A DNA stretch of 9,453 nt from Pseudomonadota bacterium (GCA_023412745.1 JAEZBZ010000214.1:1-9453), one strand, 5' to 3'; counted from the first letter of the stretch, positions 1 through 6,181 are shown. The notes: generated from the letters alone by a model not told the origin. Translations and numbers: made by a program.

Positions 1-281
1 CCGTCGATGTTCATGGCGCACGACCCGCAGATGCCTTCACGGCACGAACGGCGGAACGTCAGCGTGGAGTCGATCTCGCTCTTGATCTTGATGAGCGCGT
101 CGAGCACCATCGGGCCGAAAGTGTCACGATCAACCCAGTAGGTGTCCATGCGCGGGTTGTTCCCGTCGTCGGGACTCCAGCGATAGACGTTGATCTCCTG
201 CCAGTTACCCTTGCTGCCTGGCTTGTTCCAGATCTTGCCCTTCTGAATCTGCGAATTCTTCGGCAGCGTAAGCTGGACCAT
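1..281 (-). CDS. sdhB: Succinate dehydrogenase iron-sulfur subunit SdhB, N-terminal part
   Basis: Carries electrons from the flavoprotein SdhA through Fe-S clusters to the membrane quinone site of complex II. The first 93 codons lie inside the window; the rest runs off the left edge. Visible are the N-terminal ferredoxin-type fold and the [2Fe-2S] motif SCREGICGSCAMNIDG, with C80, C85 and C88 as ligands; the fourth cysteine should lie just beyond the edge. The N-terminus MVQLTLPKNSQI resembles alphaproteobacterial and mitochondrial SdhB. The start at 281 is supported by AAGGGA at 296-291, 9 nt upstream. Unusually, the gene does not directly follow sdhA: a 195-aa unrelated gene and a hairpin lie between them. 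Truncation is only by the window edge. Confidence 0.96.
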   Translation of the reverse strand, partial: MVQLTLPKNSQIQKGKIWNKPGSKGNWQEINVYRWSPDDGNNPRMDTYWVDRDTFGPMVLDALIKIKSEIDSTLTFRRSCREGICGSCAMNID

Positions 282-331
282 TCCCCTAAGTCCCTTTTGC
301 TTGGCGAAGCTTCAGGCCCCGCCCCCATCCT

Positions 332-360
332 GACATGCGAGCCTGAGCCCCGCGTGTCAA
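332..360 (-). promoter_or_regulatory. Candidate promoter for sdhB
   Basis: On the minus strand a perfect TTGACA (360-355) is followed after 17 nt by CATGTC (337-332). The -35 hexamer is perfect but the -10 is poor, which is common in alphaproteobacteria, where the -35 is better conserved. Transcription from here would give sdhB a leader of roughly 45 nt. The position between the unknown gene and sdhB fits independent expression of sdhB. This is pattern matching only. Confidence 0.3.
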
Positions 361-450
361 CGCTTCCGTGCACATCGGGCGCCAAGGTGCGGCACCCTGT
401 CCACGAGCATCGCCAGGAGTGACCGATTTTCCAGCTAAAAGCCGACTGCG

Positions 451-1038
451 TCAGTCCACTTTATGCTGGCGAATAGCGCTGACCAATGCCGCCAGCCGCT
501 TGGCGATAGAGTAGCCCGTTTCAACCGAAACCTTGAGCGTGGCCCGCTGCGAGATCAGAGTATTGAGACGATCCTGCTGCTCGCCGAAGCCGATGAACAG
601 CTCCTCCGGAACATCGATCTCACCGTCCTCGACAGCCGCCATCACGTCGAACGCATTCTGCGTCGCCAGCACCAGCATGGACGCCACGTCGTTCACTGAC
701 TGATGGTAGAGCCGCACGGTCTCAGGATTGACGCGCACACCATGCACGCCGAACTTCAGCGGAGACGCCGATGAGCCACCCTCGCCGGCGAACAGCCTCG
801 GGCTGCGATGGAAGCGACGGAAAATCTCCACCAGCCCCAGGCAGCAGCTTTCCAGATCACGCAGCACGATGGTGGCCTTGCGCTTGGAGCGCGCGCGATC
901 CGGCGTGCGTTCCTGAGCGACCCAATTGACCGCCGCGATGGACGCGATTGCGCCAAGCGCGGACAGCGCCGGCAGAACCACGGCGAACGGGTCAGGCGCG
1001 ATGCGCGTGTCGGCGTCGACCTTGTTGTGTGCCTTCAT
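451..1038 (-). CDS. Unrecognised protein with one predicted N-terminal membrane helix
   Basis: I do not recognise this 195-aa protein. Residues about 18-40 form a hydrophobic segment (FAVVLPALSALGAIASIAAV) followed by a very basic stretch (residues 43-54, ending ARSKRK), which predicts a single anchor with the C-terminal domain in the cytoplasm. The remainder looks mostly helical (about 55-76, 107-137 and 150-190) and contains a CC pair at 65-66. No enzyme motif is visible. Codons end mostly in G or C like the neighbours, so I believe it is a real gene rather than a chance frame. No clear Shine-Dalgarno precedes the ATG at 1038. It sits between sdhA and sdhB on their strand, 273 nt after sdhA and 169 nt before sdhB, so a link to complex II is possible but unproven. 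Confidence 0.72.
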   Translation of the reverse strand: MKAHNKVDADTRIAPDPFAVVLPALSALGAIASIAAVNWVAQERTPDRARSKRKATIVLRDLESCCLGLVEIFRRFHRSPRLFAGEGGSSASPLKFGVHGVRVNPETVRLYHQSVNDVASMLVLATQNAFDVMAAVEDGEIDVPEELFIGFGEQQDRLNTLISQRATLKVSVETGYSIAKRLAALVSAIRQHKVD

Positions 1039-1279
1039 GACATCAGCCGCTGGTCGAAAGTCCTAGGATCAGGCTACCTCTCGCTTGCGCAGCCCGGCGC
1101 ATGAAACCGGCGAGACGCGACTCACATCCAGAGGTTGCGATCACCCTACACCGGAAGCGCGGTATCAATCGCGCAGTTGTGTCGGGTTCAAGGCATTCCG
1201 TTCGATCTCAGCCGAACCGCGCCATTAAAAGCCTGTGTCGTGCCCGGCAAACCTCGCCAATGGCCGTGCCGCGTGGTGC

Positions 1280-1302
1280 GGCGGCCGGTCGTCCCGGCCG
1301 CC
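1280..1302 (-). terminator. Perfect 9-bp GC hairpin after sdhA
   Basis: GGCGGCCGG (1280-1288) and CCGGCCGCC (1294-1302) form a perfect 9-bp stem with a 5-nt loop, 9 nt past the sdhA stop codon. No T-run follows on the minus strand, so it is not a textbook intrinsic terminator. It could cause partial termination, pausing, or 3'-end protection of the sdhCDA message. The rest of the 1039-1311 gap shows no gene and no convincing promoter. Confidence 0.6.
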
Positions 1303-1311
1303 TGACAAGCC

Positions 1312-3159
1312 TCAGTACACGCGCGCTTTGGGCTCGATGTACTTGATCTCGTTGGTCATCGTGTAGGTGTGGACGGGCCGGAAATCGAGCGTCACCGACT
1401 TCGAGCCGTAGTCGGCCCAGGCCAGCGTGTGCTTCATCCAGTTGACGTCGTCGCGATCCGGGAAGTCCTCGCGAGCATGCGCGCCGCGGCTTTCCTGGCG
1501 ATTGGCGGCGCCCACCACCGTCACCGCAGCCTGAGAGATGAGGTTGTCATATTCCAGCGTCTCGACCAGATCGGAATTCCAAATCAGCGAGCGGTCGGTA
1601 ACGCCGATGTCTTCGGACTGCTTCCAGACCTCGGTGATCTTCTCGACGCCCTCGACCAGAACCGGACCATCGCGGAAGACCGCACAGTTGCTCTGCATGA
1701 TCTTCTGCATCTGCAGCCGAAGCACAGCAGTCGGCGTCGAGCCTTTGGCGTTACGGAAGCGGTCGAGACGCGACAGTGCCATGTCCGCCGAATCCGCCGG
1801 CAACTCAGGCTGAGCCGAACGGGCTTCGACCGTCTCTCCGCAGCGCAGGCCCGCAGCGCGGCCGAATACCACGAGGTCGATCAGCGAGTTGGAACCAAGG
1901 CGGTTTGCACCGTGAACCGATACGCAGGCAGCCTCGCCGATCGCCATCAGGCCAGGCACGACGGAGTCCGGATTGCCGTTACGCAGCGTCAGCACTTCGC
2001 CGTGATAGTTGGTCGGGATACCGCCCATGTTGTAGTGCACAGTCGGCAGCACTGGGATCGGCTGGCGACGCAGGTCTACGCCAGCGAAGACCTTGGCGCT
2101 CTCGGTGATGCCGGGCAGGCGCTCGTGCAGGATCTTCGGATCGAGATGATCCAGATGCAGGTAGATGTGATCCTTGTCCGGCCCGACGCCGCGGCCTTCG
2201 CGGATCTCTATGGTCATTGATCGCGAAACGACGTCACGCGAAGCCAAATCCTTGGCGTGTGGGGCATAGCGCTCCATGAACCGCTCGCCCTGGCTGTTGG
2301 TCAGGTAGCCCCCTTCGCCGCGTGCGCCTTCGGTGATCAGTACGCCCGCACCGTAGATGCCGGTCGGGTGGAACTGCACGAATTCCATGTCCTGCAGCGG
2401 CAGGCCGGCGCGCAGCACCATGGCGTTGCCGTCGCCGGTACAGGTGTGCGCCGAGGTGCATGAGAAGTAGGCGCGACCGTAACCGCCGGTCGCCAGAACA
2501 GTCTTCTTGGCGCGGAGGCGATGCAGCGTACCGTCTTCAAGATTGAGCGCGATGATGCCGCGGCAGGCTCCGTCCTGATCCATGATCAAGTCGATGGCGA
2601 AGTATTCGATGAAGAACTCCGCCGAATAGCGCAGCGACTGGCCATACAGCGTGTGCAGCATGGCGTGGCCGGTACGGTCGGCTGCGGCGCAGGTGCGCTG
2701 TGCCGGCGGGCCTTCGCCGAACTCCGTCGTCATGCCGCCGAACGGGCGCTGGTAAATCCGGCCGTCGGTTGTGCGGCTGAACGGGACACCGTAGTGCTCC
2801 ATCTCGTAAACCGCCTCGGGCGCGTTGCGGCACAGATATTCGATGGCGTCCTGATCGCCGAGCCAGTCGGCACCCTTGACGGTGTCGTACATATGCCAGC
2901 GCCAGTTGTCCGGCCCCATGTTGCCGAGCGACGCGGCGACGCCGCCCTGGGCCGCAACCGTATGCGAGCGGGTCGGGAACACCTTGGTAACGCAGGCAGT
3001 TTTCAGCCCGGCCTGCGCCGCGCCGAGGGTCGCGCGCAACCCCGCGCCCCCCGCGCCGACCACGACCACGTCATAGACGTGGTCGTTGAGCGGATATGCC
3101 CTGCCATTGACGGCTGGCTTAGGCGCTTCAAAGTTGCCCGACTTGCCGTTTGCAGCCAT
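1312..3159 (-). CDS. sdhA: Succinate dehydrogenase flavoprotein subunit SdhA
   Basis: Oxidises succinate to fumarate with covalently bound FAD, in complex II on the cytoplasmic face of the inner membrane. The 615 residues are a little longer than E. coli SdhA (588). Visible features are the dinucleotide-binding GAGGAG at 35-40 and the FAD-attachment histidine H66 in RSHTVAAQGG. Active-site residues include H264 (QFHPTG), T276 and E277 (TEGARGEGG), R308 (SRDVVSRS), H375 (VHYNMGG) and R420 (HGANRLGSNSL), matching E. coli H242, T254, E255, R286, H354 and R399 by eye. It ends IEPKARVY, typical of the family. The start shares one base with the sdhD stop (TGATG) and has a strong GGAGGAG at 3173-3167, 7 nt upstream, so translational coupling is likely. 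No key residue is missing. Confidence 0.98.
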   Translation of the reverse strand: MAANGKSGNFEAPKPAVNGRAYPLNDHVYDVVVVGAGGAGLRATLGAAQAGLKTACVTKVFPTRSHTVAAQGGVAASLGNMGPDNWRWHMYDTVKGADWLGDQDAIEYLCRNAPEAVYEMEHYGVPFSRTTDGRIYQRPFGGMTTEFGEGPPAQRTCAAADRTGHAMLHTLYGQSLRYSAEFFIEYFAIDLIMDQDGACRGIIALNLEDGTLHRLRAKKTVLATGGYGRAYFSCTSAHTCTGDGNAMVLRAGLPLQDMEFVQFHPTGIYGAGVLITEGARGEGGYLTNSQGERFMERYAPHAKDLASRDVVSRSMTIEIREGRGVGPDKDHIYLHLDHLDPKILHERLPGITESAKVFAGVDLRRQPIPVLPTVHYNMGGIPTNYHGEVLTLRNGNPDSVVPGLMAIGEAACVSVHGANRLGSNSLIDLVVFGRAAGLRCGETVEARSAQPELPADSADMALSRLDRFRNAKGSTPTAVLRLQMQKIMQSNCAVFRDGPVLVEGVEKITEVWKQSEDIGVTDRSLIWNSDLVETLEYDNLISQAAVTVVGAANRQESRGAHAREDFPDRDDVNWMKHTLAWADYGSKSVTLDFRPVHTYTMTNEIKYIEPKARVY

Positions 3160-3545
3160 CAGACCGCTCCTCCAAAGCTCAGCTTGAGAATGGCGAAGAC
3201 GCAGGCAAGCCCGACGACCGCCGAGAAGAACGTGTTCAGCATCAGCAGCAGAACCTTCGTTCCTTCCGAATTTACGTAATCCTCGATGATCACCTGCATG
3301 CCGAGGCGCATGTGCACAACGTTCGTCAGCACGAACAGCAGCAGCAGGATCGCGACGATCGGGTTGGCCAGCGTGCGGGTCACGGTGGCGTAGTCGGCGC
3401 CGATCAACGACAGTACGATCCAGAGCGCAAAGGGCATCAGCAGCAGCGTGGCAACCGACGTCACCCGCTGCATCCAGAAATGGTCGGTTCCTTCTTTGGC
3501 GGAACCGAGGTAGCGAACCTTCTTGAGTGGTGTGCGCATGCCCAT
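3159..3545 (-). CDS. sdhD: Succinate dehydrogenase membrane anchor subunit SdhD
   Basis: Small anchor subunit that, with SdhC, holds heme b and the ubiquinone site. The 128 residues contain three predicted membrane helices (about 31-50, 61-80 and 96-122). The diagnostic segment HMRLGMQVIIEDYV gives H78, D89 and Y90, with the same 12-residue spacing as E. coli H71, D82 and Y83, where the histidine is linked to heme and the tyrosine to quinone. The N-terminal HFWMQRVTS (22-30) is typical of alphaproteobacterial SdhD. I chose ATG 3545 because it lies 2 nt after the sdhC stop and begins MGMRTPLKKVR. An in-frame upstream ATG at 3626 would put 27 unrelated residues inside sdhC. A purine-rich GGGGGG element precedes the start. 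Confidence 0.95.
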   Translation of the reverse strand: MGMRTPLKKVRYLGSAKEGTDHFWMQRVTSVATLLLMPFALWIVLSLIGADYATVTRTLANPIVAILLLLFVLTNVVHMRLGMQVIIEDYVNSEGTKVLLLMLNTFFSAVVGLACVFAILKLSFGGAV

Positions 3546-3547
3546 GA

Positions 3548-3967
3548 TCAGAGCCCCCCGCGCAGTGCGAATACGGCTACCCAAAGAGCCACGGTCAACA
3601 CCGCCGAGCCGATCAGCGTGCCCCACGACAGCAGGTCAACGCTCTTGAGATCGAAGCCGCGGCCGAGGTCCCAGATCAGATGACGAACACCGCCAAGCAG
3701 ATGATGGATCATTGCCCAGCTAAAGCCGAACAGCACCAGCAGGCCGAGCCACGAGCCCAGGATCGCGTTCGCCGTGGCCAGATGCTCCGCGCTCGTGGCG
3801 GCGGCCAGCAGCCACCACGCCACCAGCAGGGTGCCGAAATAGAGCGCGGCGCCCGTGATGCGATGGACGATCGACATCATCATATTGATGAGCGGCGAGT
3901 AAATCTGCAGATGCGGCGATATCGGGCGCTCGATCGGCGCTTTTTCCCGCGCTTTCGCCTCGGCCAT
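3548..3967 (-). CDS. sdhC: Succinate dehydrogenase cytochrome b556 subunit SdhC
   Basis: Membrane subunit of complex II that helps bind heme b and ubiquinone. The protein has 139 residues and three predicted membrane helices. SPHLQIY (17-23) is the family's N-terminal signature. S32 and R36 in MSIVHRITG correspond to the E. coli quinone-site residues S27 and R31. HLLGGVRHLIWD contains H89, equivalent to the E. coli heme ligand H84, and H96. It begins MAEAKAREKAPIERP. A further ATG 15 nt upstream (3982) is rejected because the ribosome-binding GAGGA overlaps it and is correctly placed for 3967. First gene of the sdhCDA block. Confidence 0.95.
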   Translation of the reverse strand: MAEAKAREKAPIERPISPHLQIYSPLINMMMSIVHRITGAALYFGTLLVAWWLLAAATSAEHLATANAILGSWLGLLVLFGFSWAMIHHLLGGVRHLIWDLGRGFDLKSVDLLSWGTLIGSAVLTVALWVAVFALRGGL

Positions 3968-3975
3968 CAGGCATG

Positions 3976-3980
3976 TCCTC
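3976..3980 (-). promoter_or_regulatory. Ribosome binding site deciding the sdhC start
   Basis: GAGGA on the minus strand (3980-3976) lies 8 nt before ATG 3967. It overlaps the in-frame upstream ATG at 3982, which has no such element of its own, so it argues for the shorter SdhC. Confidence 0.7.
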
Positions 3981-4008
3981 ATGGAATCTAGAATGCTTCG
4001 ACGCAGGC

Positions 4009-4037
4009 CTTTTAGCGCGCGTTCGCCGATGCAGCAA
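4009..4037 (-). promoter_or_regulatory. Candidate promoter for sdhCDA
   Basis: On the minus strand TTGCTG (4037-4032), a 17-nt spacer and TAAAAG (4014-4009) resemble a sigma70-type promoter with 4/6 matches in each of the -35 and -10 boxes being the best reading of the -10 and a weaker one (TTG plus final mismatch) of the -35. A start near 4002 would give a 35-nt leader. It is the best candidate in the 116-bp gap upstream of sdhC but is weak. Confidence 0.3.
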
Positions 4038-4053
4038 TTGGTCCGGGGAGCTT

Positions 4054-4082
4054 GGTCGCAATCTCTTGCGTACAGCGCGACC
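4054..4082 (-). terminator. Stem-loop(s) just after the mch stop
   Basis: GGTCGC (4054-4059) and GCGACC (4077-4082) form a 6-bp stem. Alternatively CGCAA (4057-4061) and TTGCG (4066-4070) form a 5-bp stem whose minus-strand loop is GAGA, a GNRA-type tetraloop. The two share bases and are mutually exclusive. They start within 2 nt of the mch stop. No T-run follows, so termination is uncertain; a processing or stability element is equally possible. Confidence 0.4.
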
Positions 4083-4083
4083 G

Positions 4084-5139
4084 CTAACGCGGCATGAGCA
4101 GCCAGGCGTCGAGATCGAGCACTACGCCCTCCTCGTAGTCACCAGCCGCCGACTTGAGCGGGAAGTCAGCCGCCGCCCGGTTCTTGACGCCGACCAGCCG
4201 CACCCGCAACGCCCCGACATCATCACGCCCCGGCAGCTCCGCCCGATCGAGAACTTCCGACCAGGCGTAGAGTGTGTCGCCAGCGAAAATCGGCGCGACG
4301 TGGCGACCGCCGTTGATCGCCGCGATATGAAAGGCGTTGCCCAAGCCATTGAATGATAACGCCCGCGCCAGTGAGATGACGACACCGCCATAGACCAGCC
4401 GGCGGCCGAAACGGCCCTTGCCCTCGGTGTGCTGGTTGAAGTGCACCTTGGCCGTATTCTGGTAGAGCCGCGTCGCCATCTGGTGCTCGGCTTCCTCCAG
4501 GGTCATGCCGTCGGCGTGGTCGATGCGCTCGCCAACGGCATAGTCTGCCCAGCGGAACGGCGACCCAGCCAGGGCCGTGTCCCATGCTCCCTGCGCCAGC
4601 GTCGGGACAGCCATGCTCAGAATGGATGGCTCCACGCGGTCCGGCAGGGTCGGCACCACGGCGGCGGGCGCGGGGGCGGACTTGTCCCGCTTGCGCACCA
4701 TCACCCAGCGCACATACTCCAGCACCGGCACGCCGTCCTGGTTCACGCCGGTCGAGCGGACATAAACGACGCCGGTCTCGCGGTTGGAGTTCTCCTTGAC
4801 GCCGATGACTTCTGACACCGCGCTCAGCGTATCGCCCGGATAGACCGGCGCCAGGAACCGGCAATCGGCATATCCGAGATTGGCCACCGCGTTCAGCGAG
4901 ATGTCCGGCACCGTTTTGCCGAACACTGTATGGAACACCAGCAGATCGTCGATCGGCGCGCGCGGATAGCCAATCGCCCGCGCGAAGGCTTCGGACGATT
5001 GCACCGCGAAGCGCGCGCCATACAGGCTGGCATAGACCGCAACGTCGCCCTCGGTCAGCGTGCGCGGGGTGGCATGGACGATCGTCTGCCCGACTTCGAA
5101 GTCCTCGAAGAAGCTGCCGGAATTGGTCTTGCTGGACAT
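4084..5139 (-). CDS. mch: Mesaconyl-CoA (2-methylfumaryl-CoA) hydratase, MaoC family
   Basis: Catalyses reversible hydration of mesaconyl-CoA to beta-methylmalyl-CoA in the ethylmalonyl-CoA pathway; cytoplasmic. The 351 residues agree with Rhodobacter Mch (about 343). Two hot-dog domains are visible: an N-terminal half (about 10-150, with FEDFEVGQ, TPRTLTEGD and PGDTL at 101-105) and a C-terminal half (about 195-350, with QNTAKVHF at 227-234 and AGDTL at 286-290). N228 and H233 sit where R-specific hydratases carry their catalytic pair. Stretches such as RFAVQSS and NLGYAD match my memory of Mch rather than the shorter itaconyl-CoA hydratases. Start 5139 is preceded 9 nt upstream by GAGGTG. 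A GTG at 5181 is in frame, but its purine-rich stretch abuts it with no spacing. The gene follows the CitE-like gene by 45 nt, so they are probably co-transcribed. A mesaconyl-C4-CoA hydratase activity cannot be excluded. Confidence 0.87.
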   Translation of the reverse strand: MSSKTNSGSFFEDFEVGQTIVHATPRTLTEGDVAVYASLYGARFAVQSSEAFARAIGYPRAPIDDLLVFHTVFGKTVPDISLNAVANLGYADCRFLAPVYPGDTLSAVSEVIGVKENSNRETGVVYVRSTGVNQDGVPVLEYVRWVMVRKRDKSAPAPAAVVPTLPDRVEPSILSMAVPTLAQGAWDTALAGSPFRWADYAVGERIDHADGMTLEEAEHQMATRLYQNTAKVHFNQHTEGKGRFGRRLVYGGVVISLARALSFNGLGNAFHIAAINGGRHVAPIFAGDTLYAWSEVLDRAELPGRDDVGALRVRLVGVKNRAAADFPLKSAAGDYEEGVVLDLDAWLLMPR

Positions 5140-5148
5140 CTGCTCAGT

Positions 5149-5154
5149 CACCTC
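5149..5154 (-). promoter_or_regulatory. Ribosome binding site deciding the mch start
   Basis: GAGGTG on the minus strand (5154-5149) lies 9 nt before ATG 5139. It supports this start over the in-frame GTG at 5181. Confidence 0.6.
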
Positions 5155-5184
5155 GATCAGCCTGCGCGCACGCGCGCCCACTCC

Positions 5185-6054
5185 TCACTGCGTGGCAATG
5201 GCATCCGCGATAGCCACCGTGCGCCGTGCGGTTTCCTCGTGCAACAGCTCCACCATACGCCCATCGAGCGTGATTGCGCCCTTGCCCTGGTTCTCCGGAA
5301 GCTCGAACGCCGCGATGATCTTGCGCGCCCACGCCACGTCGTCCGCCGACGGCGAAAACACCTCGTTCGCACCAGCAATCTGATCGGGATGGATCAGCGT
5401 CTTGCCGTCCATGCCGAGCTGGCGCCCCTGGATGCATTCGCGCCGGAACCCCTCGCCATCCTTGAAGGCATTGAACACGCCATCCAGCACGTCGATGCCA
5501 TGCGCCCGCGCCGCCGTGACAGCAGCCGACAGCCAGTAGATCGCCGCGGTGCGATTGCCGTCGAGTTCGGCGCGCGTCTCTTTCACCAGATCGTTGGTGC
5601 CCATGACGAAGCAGGACAGCCGCGTCGCCGGATCGCTGACCGATTCCGCAATCTCGCGCAGATTGAGGATCGCCAGCGGCGTCTCGATCATGGCCCACAC
5701 GGCAATCCGTGAGGGCGCGTCCTTCAAGGCCGCACCGACTTCAGCAAGTTGCGCCGCCGTCGAGACTTTCGGTACCAGAATGGCATCCGGCCCGGCCTTG
5801 CCTGCCATCGCCAGATCCTTGGCGCCCCACGGCGTATCGAGACCGTTGATCCGCACCACCACTTCGCGCCGGCCGTAACCGCCGCCCGTCACCGCCGCCA
5901 TGATCTGATCGCGCGCCATGTCCTTCTGCTGCGGCGACACCGCATCTTCGAGATCGAAGATGACGACATCGGCGGCCAGCGTCTTTGCCTTTTCCAGCGC
6001 CCGGGCATTCGAGCCGGGCATGTAGAGGGCGCTACGGCGGGGGCGGATGGACAT
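5185..6054 (-). CDS. CitE-superfamily CoA-ester lyase/thioesterase, Mcl2-like
   Basis: Member of the citrate lyase beta-subunit-like TIM-barrel family (malyl-CoA, citramalyl-CoA and beta-methylmalyl-CoA lyases, (3S)-malyl-CoA thioesterase). In 289 residues I see LYMPGS (10-15), FDLEDAV (33-39), the CoA/substrate arginine R68 in VRINGLDT, and likely Mg ligands E124 (MIETP) and D155 (MGTNDL). DGVFNAF follows at 191-197 and GKTLIHPDQ at 217-225. Overall it resembles Rhodobacter Mcl2 (thioesterase, about 285 aa) more than the lyase Mcl1 (about 318 aa). Near the C-terminus GRMVELLH has E269 where lyases carry a catalytic Asp. Start 6054 is set by AAGGAG at 6064-6059; the frame stays open upstream to 6189 without family similarity. 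First gene of the pair with mch, so it probably handles malyl- or methylmalyl-CoA. Annotators may call it citE; it is not the citrate lyase complex subunit as no citD or citF is nearby. Confidence 0.85.
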   Translation of the reverse strand: MSIRPRRSALYMPGSNARALEKAKTLAADVVIFDLEDAVSPQQKDMARDQIMAAVTGGGYGRREVVVRINGLDTPWGAKDLAMAGKAGPDAILVPKVSTAAQLAEVGAALKDAPSRIAVWAMIETPLAILNLREIAESVSDPATRLSCFVMGTNDLVKETRAELDGNRTAAIYWLSAAVTAARAHGIDVLDGVFNAFKDGEGFRRECIQGRQLGMDGKTLIHPDQIAGANEVFSPSADDVAWARKIIAAFELPENQGKGAITLDGRMVELLHEETARRTVAIADAIATQ

Positions 6055-6058
6055 GGCT

Positions 6059-6064
6059 CTCCTT
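6059..6064 (-). promoter_or_regulatory. Ribosome binding site deciding the CitE-like start
   Basis: AAGGAG on the minus strand (6064-6059) sits 4 nt before ATG 6054. It is the best ribosome-binding match near any in-frame start and rules against the 45-residue N-terminal extension. Confidence 0.75.
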
Positions 6065-6073
6065 TTATCTTGT

Positions 6074-6092
6074 CGGTCGTGGCGGACGACCG
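6074..6092. repeat. 7-bp inverted repeat in the CitE-like leader
   Basis: CGGTCGT (6074-6080) and ACGACCG (6086-6092) are perfect inverted arms around a 5-nt loop, 20 nt upstream of the CitE-like start codon. It could form an RNA hairpin in the leader or be a protein-binding site. Function unknown. Confidence 0.5.
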
Positions 6093-6112
6093 TAGTGCAG
6101 CGCGAAGGCAGA

Positions 6113-6126
6113 CCAAAGAACTTTGG
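6113..6126. promoter_or_regulatory. Candidate operator palindrome
   Basis: CCAAAG-AA-CTTTGG is a perfect 6-bp dyad with a 2-bp centre, placed in the middle of the divergent region between the CitE-like gene and the FOXRED1-like gene. A compact, AT-containing dyad in a GC-rich background suits a dimeric repressor or activator. I cannot assign a regulator family. Confidence 0.4.
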
Positions 6127-6144
6127 GGTGTGCGGGCATGTCGC

Positions 6145-6173
6145 TTGGCACGTTGCGCGCCGTCCGGCAGAGT
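6145..6173 (+). promoter_or_regulatory. Candidate promoter for the FOXRED1-like gene
   Basis: TTGGCA (6145-6150), a 17-nt spacer and CAGAGT (6168-6173) give a sigma70-like reading with a 5/6 match at -35 and 3/6 at -10; the leader would be about 25 nt. The same place contains TTGGCACG (6145-6152), a perfect sigma54 -24 element. The -12 element at the right distance keeps only GC (6159-6160), so sigma54 use is doubtful. Both readings are weak. Confidence 0.3.
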
Positions 6174-6181
6174 GGCGCAAC
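6152..6181. repeat. 7-bp inverted repeat overlapping the candidate promoter
   Basis: GTTGCGC (6152-6158) and GCGCAAC (6175-6181) are perfect inverted arms separated by 16 nt, lying within the possible promoter of the FOXRED1-like gene. Arm centres are 23 bp apart, about two helical turns, which could suit a dimeric regulator. It may also be chance in GC-rich DNA. Confidence 0.35.

Noticed and set aside
421..447. Possible terminator of the unknown gene around the CCGATTTT and AAAAGCCG segments
   Set aside because: The arms have two mismatches in eight positions and pair mainly through A-T, too weak to call.
463..699. 78-codon plus-strand frame opposite the unknown gene
   Set aside because: The minus-strand frame is longer, has G/C-ending codons and a coherent membrane helix, so it is the better reading.
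1163..1191. TTGAAC-17-TTGATA as a promoter for the unknown gene
   Set aside because: The -10 matches only 2 of 6 consensus bases and the leader would be over 100 nt.
1101..1346. 81-codon plus-strand frame in the sdhA-downstream gap
   Set aside because: Very basic, no motif, includes the hairpin and runs into the end of sdhA; no convincing ribosome-binding site.
2521..3279. 252-codon plus-strand frame opposite sdhA and sdhD
   Set aside because: Antisense shadow of well-identified sdh genes; arginine/alanine-rich composition with no domain.
3546..3626. Upstream in-frame start for SdhD at 3626
   Set aside because: It adds 27 residues unlike the family that overlap sdhC; ATG 3545 follows the sdhC stop by 2 nt.
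4930..5712. 260-codon plus-strand frame across mch and the CitE-like gene
   Set aside because: It spans the boundary of two real minus-strand genes and shows no family resemblance.
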